Shown here in pieces: positions 41,976-50,804 of a stretch of 64,000 bases of DNA. Within the stretch, counting starts at the first letter, position 1, and each line of letters starts with the position of its first letter. The notes beneath the pieces were generated by a model, which saw nothing but the letters and a program-made list of their open reading frames with translations, had not been told where the DNA came from and ran no database searches. A program made the position numbers and the translations under genes. The DNA lies in the NCBI RefSeq assembly GCF_007827045.1, contig NZ_RPFW01000010.1:146261-210260 (forward strand). Direction: 5' to 3'. The stretch comes from Trebonia kvetii. GTDB taxonomy: Bacteria; Actinomycetota; Actinomycetes; Streptosporangiales; Streptosporangiaceae.

Positions 41976-43576
41976 TGAACCCGAGCAACGCTGAAGAGCT
42001 CGACGTCCCGACCATCATGCGGATCGGCGCGGCCAGGATGACGGCCGGCCTTGACCGGATGGGACGCCTCGATCTTGCCGCTCACACGGAGATCTTCGGC
42101 CCGCTGCCCAGGCTGTCCGTGCAGCAGCTGATCGACATCGCCTCCGAGGTCGACCTGCGCGGTCAGGGCGGCGCCGCCTTCCCTTTCGCGCGCAAGCTCA
42201 AGGCGGTCGTCGACACCGCGAAGCAGACCGGCCAGCCGATCGTCGTGGTGGTCAACGCCACGGAGGGCGAGCCCGGCTCGTTCAAGGACAAGATGCTGAT
42301 GATCAGGTCGCCGTACCTGATCATCAGCGGCGCCGCGCTCGTCGCGGAGGCACTCGAGGCCGAAGAGATCATCATCGGCGTGACGAGCAACGAGCTCGCC
42401 AACCGGTCGGTCGAGGCCGCGATCGCGGCCGAACCTGGTCTGCGTGGCATGGTCCGCGTGGTCCAGCAGCCCGAGCGGTTCATTTCCGGTGAGTCCGGCG
42501 CGCTCGTCCGCGGCATCAACGGCAAGAAGCCGGTACCGCCTGGCCGCAAGACTCTAGCGTCGGACAAGGGCGTCGACGACCTGCCGACGCTGCTCTCCAA
42601 CGCGTCGACCTACGCGCAGCTCGCCGTACTCGCGCTGCTCGGCCCCGAGCGGTTCGCCTCGGTCGGGGTGCCGGAGGAGCCGGGCACCGTGCTGCTCAGC
42701 GTGAGCGGTTCCGCCAAGCGCCCCGCGGTGGTGGAGTGCCCGACGGGCATTCCGCTCGGCGCGGTGCTCGACATATGCCAGGCGCCTGCGGGCGATGGGG
42801 TCCTTGTCGGCGGGTACCACGGAATGTGGCTGGACGGCGAGACCGCCTACCAGGTACCCGTGGGCAGGGAGGGTCTAGCCTCCGCTGGCGGCACGTTCGG
42901 CTCCGGGATCGTGTTGCCGCTCGGCGACGGCACCTGCCCCCTCGGCGAGGTGTCCAGGATCGCCAGCTACTTGGCCGGCGAGTCGGCCGGGCAGTGCGGG
43001 CCGTGCAAACTGGGCCTGCCGACGATCGCGCGGGCGCTCGCGTCGATCGTCGACGGCTCGGGCGGCATCGAGGCCCTGGACGTCGCGCGCCGCGCCGCCG
43101 CCGCCGTGAACGGCCGCGGCGCCTGCTCGCACCCCGACGGCACCACGCGGTTCGTGCTCTCCGCGCTCGAGGTCTTCACGGAGGACCTGGCGGCACACGT
43201 ATTCCACTCCACGTGCGGCAGGCCGGTCCGCGGCGTGCTGCCGCTGCCCGAGGGGCCGGAGACGGCCGACGCCAAGCAGTTGATGGTGGACTGGGTGCGC
43301 TGCGAGGGTCACGGGCTCTGCGCCCACCTGCTGCCGGAACTGGTGCACCTCGACGGGACGGGCTTCCCTGTCATCCTGCCCATTCCGGTGCCGCCATGGC
43401 TGGAGAAGGACGCGCAGCAGGCGGTGCAGATGTGCCCGGCACTTGCCCTGCGGCTCGACACCGATCCGAAGAAGCGCGTGGGCGCCCAAAAGCCCCCGCC
43501 CATCCCGGTGGCGGCGCCAACCGTGCGTTCCGGCCTGATCGGCGGGCCGCCGCGCAGGTCGATTACCGCCGGCTAG
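41975..43576 (+). CDS. NuoF-like flavo-iron-sulfur protein fused to a C-terminal ferredoxin
   Basis: A 533-residue soluble protein resembling the 51-kDa subunit of complex I. The FMN/NADH fold has LRGQGGAAFPFARK (61-74) and NATEGEPGSFKDK (94-106). The SLBB-like part follows, then the 4Fe-4S region: SAGQCGPC has C341 and C344 but Ala338 where NuoF has its first Cys; C384 (GRGACSHPDG) fits the last ligand. Residues 440-490 form a [3Fe-4S]-type ferredoxin with C443, C449 and C487 (MCPALAL). It overlaps the haem membrane gene by 1 bp, so it probably passes electrons to or from it. Electron donor and acceptor are unknown. Confidence 0.85.
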   Translation: MNPSNAEELDVPTIMRIGAARMTAGLDRMGRLDLAAHTEIFGPLPRLSVQQLIDIASEVDLRGQGGAAFPFARKLKAVVDTAKQTGQPIVVVVNATEGEPGSFKDKMLMIRSPYLIISGAALVAEALEAEEIIIGVTSNELANRSVEAAIAAEPGLRGMVRVVQQPERFISGESGALVRGINGKKPVPPGRKTLASDKGVDDLPTLLSNASTYAQLAVLALLGPERFASVGVPEEPGTVLLSVSGSAKRPAVVECPTGIPLGAVLDICQAPAGDGVLVGGYHGMWLDGETAYQVPVGREGLASAGGTFGSGIVLPLGDGTCPLGEVSRIASYLAGESAGQCGPCKLGLPTIARALASIVDGSGGIEALDVARRAAAAVNGRGACSHPDGTTRFVLSALEVFTEDLAAHVFHSTCGRPVRGVLPLPEGPETADAKQLMVDWVRCEGHGLCAHLLPELVHLDGTGFPVILPIPVPPWLEKDAQQAVQMCPALALRLDTDPKKRVGAQKPPPIPVAAPTVRSGLIGGPPRRSITAG

Positions 43577-43839
43577 CAGCGGTCCGCGCGCCCGTGCACT
43601 CTCCGGTCGCCGAGTATCTCGGCAAGATCCCCGTCGAGTTCGGCGAACGCGGCGCGCAGCGCCTGCTCGGTTGCCGGATCGGGCCGCGGCCGGAGATAAC
43701 CGCTCACCGTTAGCGCGGCGCGCGCGCCGAGATCCCGCACGCTGACCCTGGTCAGCGGCAGCCAGAAAGACACCGCCGCGATCCCGAGCATCGCCAGCCC
43801 GTCCAAGGAGGAGGCGCTGAGTGCAGAATGCTGCGACAT
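43573..43839 (-). CDS. small hypothetical protein
   Basis: An 88-residue protein starting at ATG 43839 after AGGAGGGCCC. It has one hydrophobic stretch (LDGLAMLGIAAVSFWLPL, about 10-28), a middle part with VRDLGARAALTVSGYL and an acidic helix (QALRAAFAELDGDLAEILGD). No family recognised. It converges on the NuoF-like gene and the two stops share CTAG. A longer version from 43908 adds 23 residues with no ribosome site. Confidence 0.55.
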   Translation of the reverse strand: MSQHSALSASSLDGLAMLGIAAVSFWLPLTRVSVRDLGARAALTVSGYLRPRPDPATEQALRAAFAELDGDLAEILGDRRVHGRADRC

Positions 43840-44188
43840 GACTGGGCCCTCCTCTCTAAGGCCGACTGACGGGGCAACGGCGGCACTAGAGATCGGGTAA
43901 ACCCGCATGCAGGCCCGCCGGGTGCTTTCTTTTCCCCTACGAGAGGGACGCGTGATCGGCTCATTTGGGTTACGGCGTTAACTACTCTGTTAGAGTTTTG
44001 AACTCAACGTATCCGCTCCACTACTAATTGTACCTTAATCGCACCCCGCTAAACCCTGAACCGCACACAAACGGCCAATGCGTATTGTAGTCAGTCACTG
44101 ACTAGGTGTGACGGGCTAGAATGCGCTGCTGGACATCTTCCACATCATCGACCTCATCGGCCCCGCTCGCCCGCCGCGCCAGCCTTGA
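43840..44188. other. 350-bp gap with AT-rich patch
   Basis: The segment 43960-44110 is much lower in G+C than its surroundings and has no convincing gene. It contains GAGTT-TTG-AACTC (43994-44006) and a perfect 17-bp palindrome at 44088-44104. It could carry promoters for the leftward gene at 43839. Confidence 0.6.
44088..44104. promoter_or_regulatory. perfect palindrome TAGTCAGT-C-ACTGACTA
   Basis: Eight-bp exact arms around one C in the AT-rich gap. The next plus-strand TAGAAT-like box is at 44116-44121. No gene start follows closely, so the regulated gene is unclear. Confidence 0.45.
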
Positions 44189-44560
44189 TCACGGAACTCT
44201 TATCCTGACGGCAACAAACTCCCCAATCCGGGGAGAAGTTCCGGGCTCTGGCCCACATCTCGCAGCGTGATGGCAACGCCCAGGGGATGAGACGGCCGAT
44301 GCCCACCGGCCCGCAGCCCGGTTCCGCGGCCGCACCCGCCCAGCGGCACCGTAATAAGCTTCCGGGATCGTGCCCCGGGCAAGCCAGCCCGCCTCGACCT
44401 GTGCGATCTTGACGATCCGCACCGCTGTGAACGGGGCGGAGTGCTCAGTCTGGGTGCCGGATGCGAGGACAGACCTGGAGTGTCCGCACGAGCCGCAGAA
44501 GGCGTCCGTTATCTCGTACTCGATCGCGGCCGTAGGTTCATCCACGGGTCCGGCTGTCAT
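44189..44560 (-). CDS. possible small protein with CGSC motif
   Basis: From ATG 44560, preceded by AAGGAC, a 123-codon frame runs leftward. The first 75 codons have normal third-position G/C bias and read plausibly (TAAIEYEITDAFCGSCGHSRS, split here as seen; VRIVKIAQVEAGWLARG). The second half is Arg/Gly/Pro-rich and looks out of frame, so a frameshift is possible. No family recognised. Confidence 0.3.
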   Translation of the reverse strand: MTAGPVDEPTAAIEYEITDAFCGSCGHSRSVLASGTQTEHSAPFTAVRIVKIAQVEAGWLARGTIPEAYYGAAGRVRPRNRAAGRWASAVSSPGRCHHAARCGPEPGTSPRIGEFVAVRIRVP

Positions 44561-44639
44561 GAGATGTCCTTGCCGCCTGAGCGAGTCGCCGGGAGCAAAG
44601 CCGGCTCTCCAGATCGGACACCCAAAAGCGGTGAAACGC

Positions 44640-44677
44640 AAACCGCGGGCCACCGGATATCCGGTGGCCCGCGGTTT
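44640..44677 (-). terminator. terminator of tRNA-Pro, 17-bp perfect stem
   Basis: AACCGCGGGCCACCGG (44641-44656) pairs with CCGGTGGCCCGCGGTT (44661-44676) around ATAT, with one more A-T pair outside. It begins 6 bp past the tRNA 3' end on the minus strand. Confidence 0.85.
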
Positions 44678-44681
44678 CAGC

Positions 44682-44756
<75 letters not shown>

Positions 44757-44849
44757 CTTGACGGGTCCGCTCCAGCGGACCTCCGCTAGTTTAGCGGATA
44801 ACTTGACCATCTCGCGCACGCTGTCGCAACGCGGCGGCGGCGAAACGGG

Positions 44850-45770
44850 TCAGGCGGCCCGCGGAGTCAGCGTGAGCAGGGTCGCCTCCGGGCGGCAGGC
44901 GAACCTGACCGGCGCCCACGGGGACGTGCCGAGACCGGCGGAAACGTGCAGCCAGGAGCTCTTGCCGTCCGTCGGCGATACCTGCGGGTGCAGCGATAGG
45001 CCGCTCACCCTGCCGCGATCGATGCCGCAGTTGGTGACGAGCGCACCGAAGCCCGGTACGCGCAGCTGGCCGCCGTGGGTGTGCCCCGCGAGCAGCAGTT
45101 CGTAGCCGTCGGCGGTGAACTGGTCGAGCACCGGCGGCTCAGGCGAGTGCATCACGCCGAGCCGCAGGTCGGCGGTGGCGTTAGCCTGGCCAGCCACCAG
45201 GTCGTAGCGGTCCCTGTCCGCGTGCGGGTCGTGCACGCCCGCGAGGGCGATGTTCAGGCCGTTGACAGTCAGTTCGCCGCGCCGGTTGTTGAGGTCGAGC
45301 CAGCCGGCCGCGGTGAGCTCTTCGCCGAGCTTCTCCCACGGCAGGTCAGGCTCGTACTTCTCGTGCTCGCCCGCGCTGGTCCGCCACAGGTACCTCGCGG
45401 GGTTCCTCGGCTTGGGCGAGAACAGGTCGTTGGAGCCGTAAACGAACACGCCGGGCACGTCGAGGAGCGGGCCAAGCGAGTCGAGCAGCGGGCTGAGCGC
45501 CTCGGGCGACGCGATGGAGTCTCCGGTGTTCACCACCAGGTCGGGCGCGAGCGAGGCCAGCGACCTGATGAACGCCATCAGCCGGTGCCTGCCCGGGGTC
45601 AGGTGCGTGTCGGATATGTGCAGCACCCGGAGCGGGCTTGCGCCCGGCGGCAGCACGGGGACCTCCTGCTCGCGCAGGGCGAACCAGTTGCGCTCGATGA
45701 CCGAGGCATAGCCGATGGCGGCTACGCCTGTGACTGCCGCGATGGAGGTGATGGTTCGTACACGCACCAC
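44850..45770 (-). CDS. membrane-anchored metallophosphoesterase
   Basis: A 306-residue calcineurin-fold phosphoesterase. A hydrophobic N-terminus (about 5-25) anchors it. Metal motifs are HISDTHL, VVNTGD, YGSND (in place of the common GNHD), GVMHSPE and AGHTHGGQ. The order with a class A PBP and whiB4 nearby matches mycobacterial Rv3683, and GSND is a feature I associate with that subfamily. GTG 45770 gives a start just before the membrane helix; ATG 45818 is an alternative. Substrate unknown. It is divergent from the GatB/YqeY gene. Confidence 0.88.
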   Translation of the reverse strand: MVRVRTITSIAAVTGVAAIGYASVIERNWFALREQEVPVLPPGASPLRVLHISDTHLTPGRHRLMAFIRSLASLAPDLVVNTGDSIASPEALSPLLDSLGPLLDVPGVFVYGSNDLFSPKPRNPARYLWRTSAGEHEKYEPDLPWEKLGEELTAAGWLDLNNRRGELTVNGLNIALAGVHDPHADRDRYDLVAGQANATADLRLGVMHSPEPPVLDQFTADGYELLLAGHTHGGQLRVPGFGALVTNCGIDRGRVSGLSLHPQVSPTDGKSSWLHVSAGLGTSPWAPVRFACRPEATLLTLTPRAA

Positions 45771-45873
45771 TCCATGGTGCCACGCTGCCCAGGGTGCGCG
45801 GTCCGTATCCGGGCGCATGCCCGCCGTGGAGGTTAGTGCGAGCGCTTGCCCGCGGGTCGGGCACGATAGATGC

Positions 45874-46329
45874 GTGAACGAACTCAAGGAACGGCTACGC
45901 GCCGACCTGACCGACGCGATGAGATCCAGGGACCAGGTGCGGCTGCGCACCCTGCGGATGGCGCTCACCTCCATCACCAACGAGGAGGTGTCGGGCAATT
46001 CAGTGCACGAGCTTTCCGATGAGGAAGTGCTCAAGGTGCTGACCCGCGAGGCAAAGAAGCGCCGGGAGGCCGCAGAGGCGTTCGAGGCCGCGGGCCGAGC
46101 CGACCAGGCCGAGGCGGAGCGTGCCGAGGGCGACGTGCTCGCCGGGTACCTGCCTGCCCAGCTCTCCGACGACGAGCTGGCCGGCCTCGTCCAGGCGGCC
46201 ATCGCCGAGACCGGTGCTGCGGGCATGGCTGGCATGGGGAAGGTAATGAAGGCCGTAACGCCCCAGGTGGCGGGTCGCGCCGAGGGCGGGCGCGTCGCCG
46301 CGGAGGTCCGCCGCCAGCTTGGCGCGTGA
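45874..46329 (+). CDS. GatB/YqeY domain protein
   Basis: A 151-residue protein matching YqeY: LKERLRADLTDAMRSRDQVRLRTLRMAL at the start in helical blocks, EVLKVLTREAKKRREA in the middle, and a C-terminal GatB/YqeY helical domain (AIAETGAAGMAGMGKVMKAV, VAAEVRRQL). The domain resembles the tRNA-binding tail of GatB, but stand-alone YqeY has no settled function. GTG 45874 gives the family N-terminus. It ends at a bidirectional terminator shared with the convergent PBP gene. Confidence 0.88.
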   Translation: MNELKERLRADLTDAMRSRDQVRLRTLRMALTSITNEEVSGNSVHELSDEEVLKVLTREAKKRREAAEAFEAAGRADQAEAERAEGDVLAGYLPAQLSDDELAGLVQAAIAETGAAGMAGMGKVMKAVTPQVAGRAEGGRVAAEVRRQLGA

Positions 46330-46399
46330 CGACATGCGGCCAGTGACGCTCGGCCTGTAGAACGCCCCGGCAGACGGCAGGAGAGGGCCAGAGACGGCA

Positions 46400-46437
46400 G
46401 CGGCCGCCGTCCGGGTGGTTTCCCGGACGGCGGTCGC
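46400..46437. terminator. bidirectional terminator, 16-bp stem
   Basis: GCGGCCGCCGTCCGGG pairs with CCCGGACGGCGGTCGC around TGGTTT with one G-T pair. It lies between the convergent YqeY and PBP genes. Confidence 0.75.
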
Positions 46438-46458
46438 TAACGCGTGCTGTGACCCAGC

Positions 46459-48792
46459 TCAGGGCTTCCTGGTCGGCGGCCCCCCGGTACCCGGGCCGTT
46501 GCCGGTCCCCGTGCCGTTCCCGTTCCCGTTGCCGTTGCCGTGCTTCTTGGGCTTCTTCGGCATCTTGACCACCTGGCCGTTGCCCGCGTTCCACAGGGCG
46601 CTGGTCGGCGGGACAGGCGGGAAGTCCACGGAACCGGACAGGTTGGCGTGGTCGAAGGTCATGTGCCATGTCTGCCCTGGCGCCATCGCGCCGAACATCT
46701 CGCCGGGCTGGTTCAGGTTGCCGTACTCGTCGCGGTAGGACGCGCTGATGCCGGTCATCGTGTACTTCGTCGGCGAGACCGGGTTGAACACCGAGACGTA
46801 GCCGGCGAGCGCGGTGGTGTAGCCGGCGAACGCCGCGAACGGCGTTCCATTGCCGCTCGCCACGTTCGAGGTGCCGGTCTTGCCTGCCGCCTGGTAGTTG
46901 GCCAGGGAGAGGCCTGCCCCGGTGGCACCGGGGAAGGTGAGCACGCCCTGCAGGATGTAGTTCACCGCCTGGGCCACCCGGACCGGGATGGCCCGGTGGC
47001 AGGCGGCCGACGGGACAGGCAGCGACTTGCCGTCGTCGTCGACGATCTTGGTGAGGACGATCGGCGTGCAGTAGATGCCGCCAGAGGCCGGGACCGCGTA
47101 CGCGGCGGCCATGGACATCGGCGAGACGTTGATCACGCCGAGGGTGAAGGCGGGCGCGTCATCGGCCGCCTCCTGGCCGCCGCCTGGCTTGAGCAGCGAC
47201 TTGCCGTCGACATGGGTGACGCCCATGGCCACTGCGGTCTTCACCGTGTTGCAGAGCCCGACCTTCTGCTCCAGGTGGGCGAAGAAGACGTTGATCGAGT
47301 CGGTGGTGCCGGTGTACAGGGAGTCGGTGGTGGTGCCGGCTCCCTCGGAGTTGGCCACGTTGAAGAAGCCGGGCTGGGACGAGCCGGGGATGGTGCCCAC
47401 GGGCTGACCCGCGCAGTTGTAGTAGGTGCCGACCGTGTCGACGCCTGGCACCGTGAGCTGGAAGCCGAAATTTATGCCCTGCTCAAGCGCGGTCACGAGG
47501 GTGAACAGCTTGGAGGATGAACCGGTCTGCACGCCGGCGCCGCCGCCGTACTGGGTGTTGACCGCGTAGTCGACCTCGGTCTGCCCAGGGCCGGTGCCGT
47601 AGGGCCGGTCCTCGGCGATCGCGAGCACCTTGCCGGTGCCCGGCTGGATCAGCACCTCGGTCGCGGCGTTGTGCGACGGGTTATAGGTCTTGGACTGCGC
47701 GGGCAGCACCCAGTTGACTGCCTTGGTCGCCGCGGACTGGTCCTGAGGGCTGAGCGTCGTGTAGATCTTGAGGCCGCCGGTGGCGAGCAGCTTGGCCCGC
47801 CCCTCGCTCGTGGACCCGAGCTGCGAGTCGAGCAGCAGGGTGTGCATCACGTAGTCGCAGAAGAAGCCGTTGCCCTTGCCGACCGTGGGCGCGGAGCAGC
47901 CGCTTTGCATCTGGCCCGGGTGCAGCACGAGCTTCTCCGCCTCGAGGACCTTGGCGTCGGCGGGCTTCAGCGCCTGCGGGTTGGTCTGCGAGAGCCGGGC
48001 GAGCACGGTGTTGCGCCGCTGGAGCGCCAGATCCGGGTTGACCAGCGGGTCGTACCGTGACGGGTTCTCCACGATGCCCGCGAGCGTGGCGGCCTGGACA
48101 AGCGTGAGCTTGGCCGCCGTCGTGCCGAAGTAGGTCTCGGCCGCCGCCTCGATGCCCCACGCGCCGCTGCCGTAGTACGAGTCGTTGAGGTACCCGGCGA
48201 GGATCTCCGGCTTGGTCATGGTGTGCGCGATGGTGACCGCCATCCGCAGCTGGTCAAGCTTGCGGGACAGGTTGTCCGCCGAGGCCGCCAGCTGCGCCGC
48301 CGGGTTGTCGAGCGACTGGAGGATGAGCACGTTCTTCACGTACTGCTGCTCGAGGGTGGAACCGCCCTGGATCGGCTTGTGCTCCAGGTCGTTCACCAGC
48401 GCACGGAAAGTGCCCTTGATGTCGAGTGCGCCGTGCTGCCAGAACCGGTCGTCCTCGATCGCGACGATCGAGACGAGCATCGTATTGTTGATCTGGTCAT
48501 AGGCCACGGACTGCCGGTTGATGCCGCTGTAGGTCATCCCCCGGCCCTGGTCGACGCCGTACACGTAGGTGATGAGGTGTCCGTCGCGGTCGTAGATGGC
48601 AGACCGCTCGGGGAGGCTTGAGGCGTTGATCGACAGCGTGGTGAACTTGTCCGCGGTGTTCCTGACCACGATGCCAGTGGCTGCAACAACGGGCAGCACC
48701 AATGCTGCCGCCAGCACGCCGCCGAGCGCCGACAGCAAGATAAGGCGTCCGACAGAACTTGTCTTTCTGGCTATCCAGTCCAAGAGCTGCAC
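46459..48792 (-). CDS. class A penicillin-binding protein (PonA2-like)
   Basis: A 777-residue bifunctional peptidoglycan synthase. One N-terminal helix (about 14-38) is followed by the glycosyltransferase domain (EDDRFWQHGALDIKGT with the catalytic Glu, GGSTLEQQYVKN) and the transpeptidase domain: SxxK in TGSSSKLF, SxN region TTDSINVF and KTGTSN. The last 35 residues are an Asn/Gly/Thr low-complexity tail (GNGNGNGNG) after a Lys-rich KKPKK. PASTA domains seen in some PonA2 proteins are absent. The gene is divergent to whiB4, as in mycobacteria. The start is GTG. Confidence 0.92.
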   Translation of the reverse strand: MQLLDWIARKTSSVGRLILLSALGGVLAAALVLPVVAATGIVVRNTADKFTTLSINASSLPERSAIYDRDGHLITYVYGVDQGRGMTYSGINRQSVAYDQINNTMLVSIVAIEDDRFWQHGALDIKGTFRALVNDLEHKPIQGGSTLEQQYVKNVLILQSLDNPAAQLAASADNLSRKLDQLRMAVTIAHTMTKPEILAGYLNDSYYGSGAWGIEAAAETYFGTTAAKLTLVQAATLAGIVENPSRYDPLVNPDLALQRRNTVLARLSQTNPQALKPADAKVLEAEKLVLHPGQMQSGCSAPTVGKGNGFFCDYVMHTLLLDSQLGSTSEGRAKLLATGGLKIYTTLSPQDQSAATKAVNWVLPAQSKTYNPSHNAATEVLIQPGTGKVLAIAEDRPYGTGPGQTEVDYAVNTQYGGGAGVQTGSSSKLFTLVTALEQGINFGFQLTVPGVDTVGTYYNCAGQPVGTIPGSSQPGFFNVANSEGAGTTTDSLYTGTTDSINVFFAHLEQKVGLCNTVKTAVAMGVTHVDGKSLLKPGGGQEAADDAPAFTLGVINVSPMSMAAAYAVPASGGIYCTPIVLTKIVDDDGKSLPVPSAACHRAIPVRVAQAVNYILQGVLTFPGATGAGLSLANYQAAGKTGTSNVASGNGTPFAAFAGYTTALAGYVSVFNPVSPTKYTMTGISASYRDEYGNLNQPGEMFGAMAPGQTWHMTFDHANLSGSVDFPPVPPTSALWNAGNGQVVKMPKKPKKHGNGNGNGNGTGTGNGPGTGGPPTRKP

Positions 48793-49108
48793 GCGTCATA
48801 GCGTACGCGGGTGAGCTCGGTACTACCGCATCCGATCATTGGTATAGGCCATTACGCTGCCCGTTTCGTCACACTGGGGGTGCGGCCGGAACCGATAGGT
48901 GACTAGGGGATGGCTTGTACATAGCCCATCAGGACTATCTCTGAAATGGCCATACCGGGGTCTTGGCAGAAGTGCCACCTGTTCCGTAAGTTCCTTTATC
49001 ACGAACAGGTAACCGTGCCTGGGTGGCCGCACACCCGCACGACATGCAATCCGTCAATGCAGACCGCCCGGGTACATGTGTGCCCGGCGATCAAGAGGAG
49101 TTGGGCAC
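48793..49108. other. divergent promoter region between the PBP gene and whiB4
   Basis: This 316-bp gap has no gene. It contains an 8-bp inverted repeat ACCTGTTC/GAACAGGT at 48977-48984 and 49003-49010, about 100 bp before whiB4. Promoter boxes could not be assigned with confidence. Confidence 0.55.
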
Positions 49109-49414
49109 ATGTGGATCACCGACTGGACCACACGCGCCGCCTGCAAGGGGACTGACCCTGACGAGCTTTTTGTCCAGGGTGCTGCCCAGAACCGCGCCAA
49201 GCTCATCTGCCGGGGCTGCCCGGTCCGCACCGAGTGCCTTGCGGACGCACTCGACAACGGAATTGAGTTCGGCGTCTGGGGCGGAATGACCGAACGCGAG
49301 CGCCGCGCTCTGCTGCGCCGCAGGCCCGACGTCAAGTCGTGGCGCGAACTGCTCGAGACGGCCCGTGACCGTTACGAGCGCCAGGGCATCGACGAGCTCG
49401 TCGCGAGCGCGTGA
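49109..49414 (+). CDS. whiB4: WhiB-family iron-sulfur regulator, WhiB4-like
   Basis: A 101-residue WhiB protein. The 4Fe-4S ligands are C12, C34, C37 and C43 (C-x21-C-x2-C-x5-C), and the GVWGG turn is at 55-59, followed by a basic ERERRALLRRRP. WhiB4 senses redox changes and represses or condenses DNA in mycobacteria. Assignment to WhiB4 rests on sequence feel and position next to a PonA2-like PBP and two Get3-like ATPases (Rv3682-Rv3679 order). ATG 49109 follows AAGAGGAG at 8-bp spacing. Confidence 0.88.
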   Translation: MWITDWTTRAACKGTDPDELFVQGAAQNRAKLICRGCPVRTECLADALDNGIEFGVWGGMTERERRALLRRRPDVKSWRELLETARDRYERQGIDELVASA

Positions 49415-49523
49415 CCCCGCTGCCATAGCAATCCGGCAGATCCGCAGCGGCTTGCTGGTGCGCCAGGCCGGCAACGACGCCGGCCGAAACCAGATCCCGC
49501 CAAGCGCGGCGGGCCCCCTCACG

Positions 49524-50705
49524 TCAGCCAGTGTGACCGAAGCATCCGCCGATGCGCCGTAGCCCGGCGAGGTCGTGCACATCCTCTGGCAGTGCAGGTA
49601 TCTCGATGACGGGAACGGCCGGGTGCGCCGACATGAAAGACCCGGCCACCCGCCTCTCCCGAAGTCCCAGGTTCATCCGCTCCGCGTGCAACCGCAATGC
49701 GGCCGCGGTCAGGCCCGCCGCATTGGCTGGGTAATTCGCCGGTGACGCGGTAGCCTCGCCCTCGTTCTGGATCATCGTTTCCAGGGTCTCCGCCGCGGCG
49801 ACCGACCGCGCCGCGCTCAGCTGGCTGACTCCCGCCGCGTGCACCCGGTTGAGTATCAGCCCGGCGAGCGGCATCCGCTCCTCGGCGAGCCGCTCGACGA
49901 AGTACGAGGCCTCGCGTAGCGCGTCGGGCTCTGGGGTCGCGATCACCAGGAACGACGTGCCTGGGGCCTGGAGCAGCGTGTACGTCGCCTCTGCGCGCTC
50001 CCTGAAGCCGCCGAACATCGTGTCGAACGCGGTGATGAACGTCTGCGCGTCGCGCAGCACCTGCGCGCCGAGCAGCTTGGTCACCGCGCCCGTCATCACG
50101 GAGAACCCGGCGTTGAGCACCCGCCCGAACGGGCGGCCGGCCTTCACCGGGGCGGTGAGCAGCCTGATCAGCCGCCCGTCGAGAAACCGGCCGAGCCGCT
50201 CCGGCGCGTCGAGGAAGTCGAGCGCCGACCGGCTTGGCGGGGTGTCGACGACGATCAGGTCCCATTCGTTGGAGCGCCGCAGCTGGCCGAGCTTCTCCAT
50301 CGCCATGTACTCCTGTGTGCCCGCGAAGCTCGACGACAGCGACCGGTAGAACGGGTTGGCCAGGATCTGCGCGGCCCGCGCCGGGTCCGCGTGCGCCTCG
50401 ACGATCTCGTCGAAGGTGCGCTTCATGTCGAGCATCATCGCGTGCAGGCTGCCGTCGGCCGCGTCGTCGACGCCGTCGACAAGCCGCGGCGTGTTGTCCA
50501 GCGACGACAGCCCCATCGACTGGGCGAGGCGGCGAGCCGGATCCACGGTCAGCACGCAGACCTGCCTGCCGCGCTCCGCGGCCCGCAGGCCGATCGCCGC
50601 CGCCGTGGTGGTCTTGCCGACACCGCCGGAACCGCAGCACACGATGATCCTGGTGCGCCTGTCCTCGATGATCCTGTCGATGTCGAGTTCCGGGTTCTGC
50701 ATCAA
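49524..50705 (-). CDS. Get3/ArsA-like ATPase (Rv3680 type)
   Basis: A 393-residue SIMIBI ATPase. The deviant Walker A is GSGGVGKTT (25-33), switch I LTVDPARRLAQSMG, and switch II VVDTPPSRSALDFLD. It is cytoplasmic and probably dimeric. The mycobacterial pair Rv3679/Rv3680 forms a Get3-like complex reported to help in glycerol and arsenical detoxification or membrane homeostasis; I infer the same type here. It lies 121 bp downstream of its paralogue and converges on whiB4. There is no ArsB or tail-anchored protein gene nearby. Confidence 0.88.
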   Translation of the reverse strand: MMQNPELDIDRIIEDRRTRIIVCCGSGGVGKTTTAAAIGLRAAERGRQVCVLTVDPARRLAQSMGLSSLDNTPRLVDGVDDAADGSLHAMMLDMKRTFDEIVEAHADPARAAQILANPFYRSLSSSFAGTQEYMAMEKLGQLRRSNEWDLIVVDTPPSRSALDFLDAPERLGRFLDGRLIRLLTAPVKAGRPFGRVLNAGFSVMTGAVTKLLGAQVLRDAQTFITAFDTMFGGFRERAEATYTLLQAPGTSFLVIATPEPDALREASYFVERLAEERMPLAGLILNRVHAAGVSQLSAARSVAAAETLETMIQNEGEATASPANYPANAAGLTAAALRLHAERMNLGLRERRVAGSFMSAHPAVPVIEIPALPEDVHDLAGLRRIGGCFGHTG

Positions 50706-50738
50706 GCTGTACTTCCTTCCGCCGCCGGGCGCTCGGGA

Positions 50739-50804
50739 CCCCTGTTCTTCCCTCGTCGCTCCTCCCTCGTTCCTCGGTCGTCGCTCCTCAGTCCAGAACA
50801 GGGG
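50739..50804. repeat. inverted repeat with internal direct repeats between the two ATPase genes
   Basis: CCCCTGTTCT (50739-50748) pairs with AGAACAGGGG (50795-50804). The loop contains TCGTCGCTCCT twice (50754-50764 and 50778-50788) and is strongly C/T-rich on the plus strand. It fills most of the gap and could be an attenuator or mRNA processing site. Confidence 0.55.
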
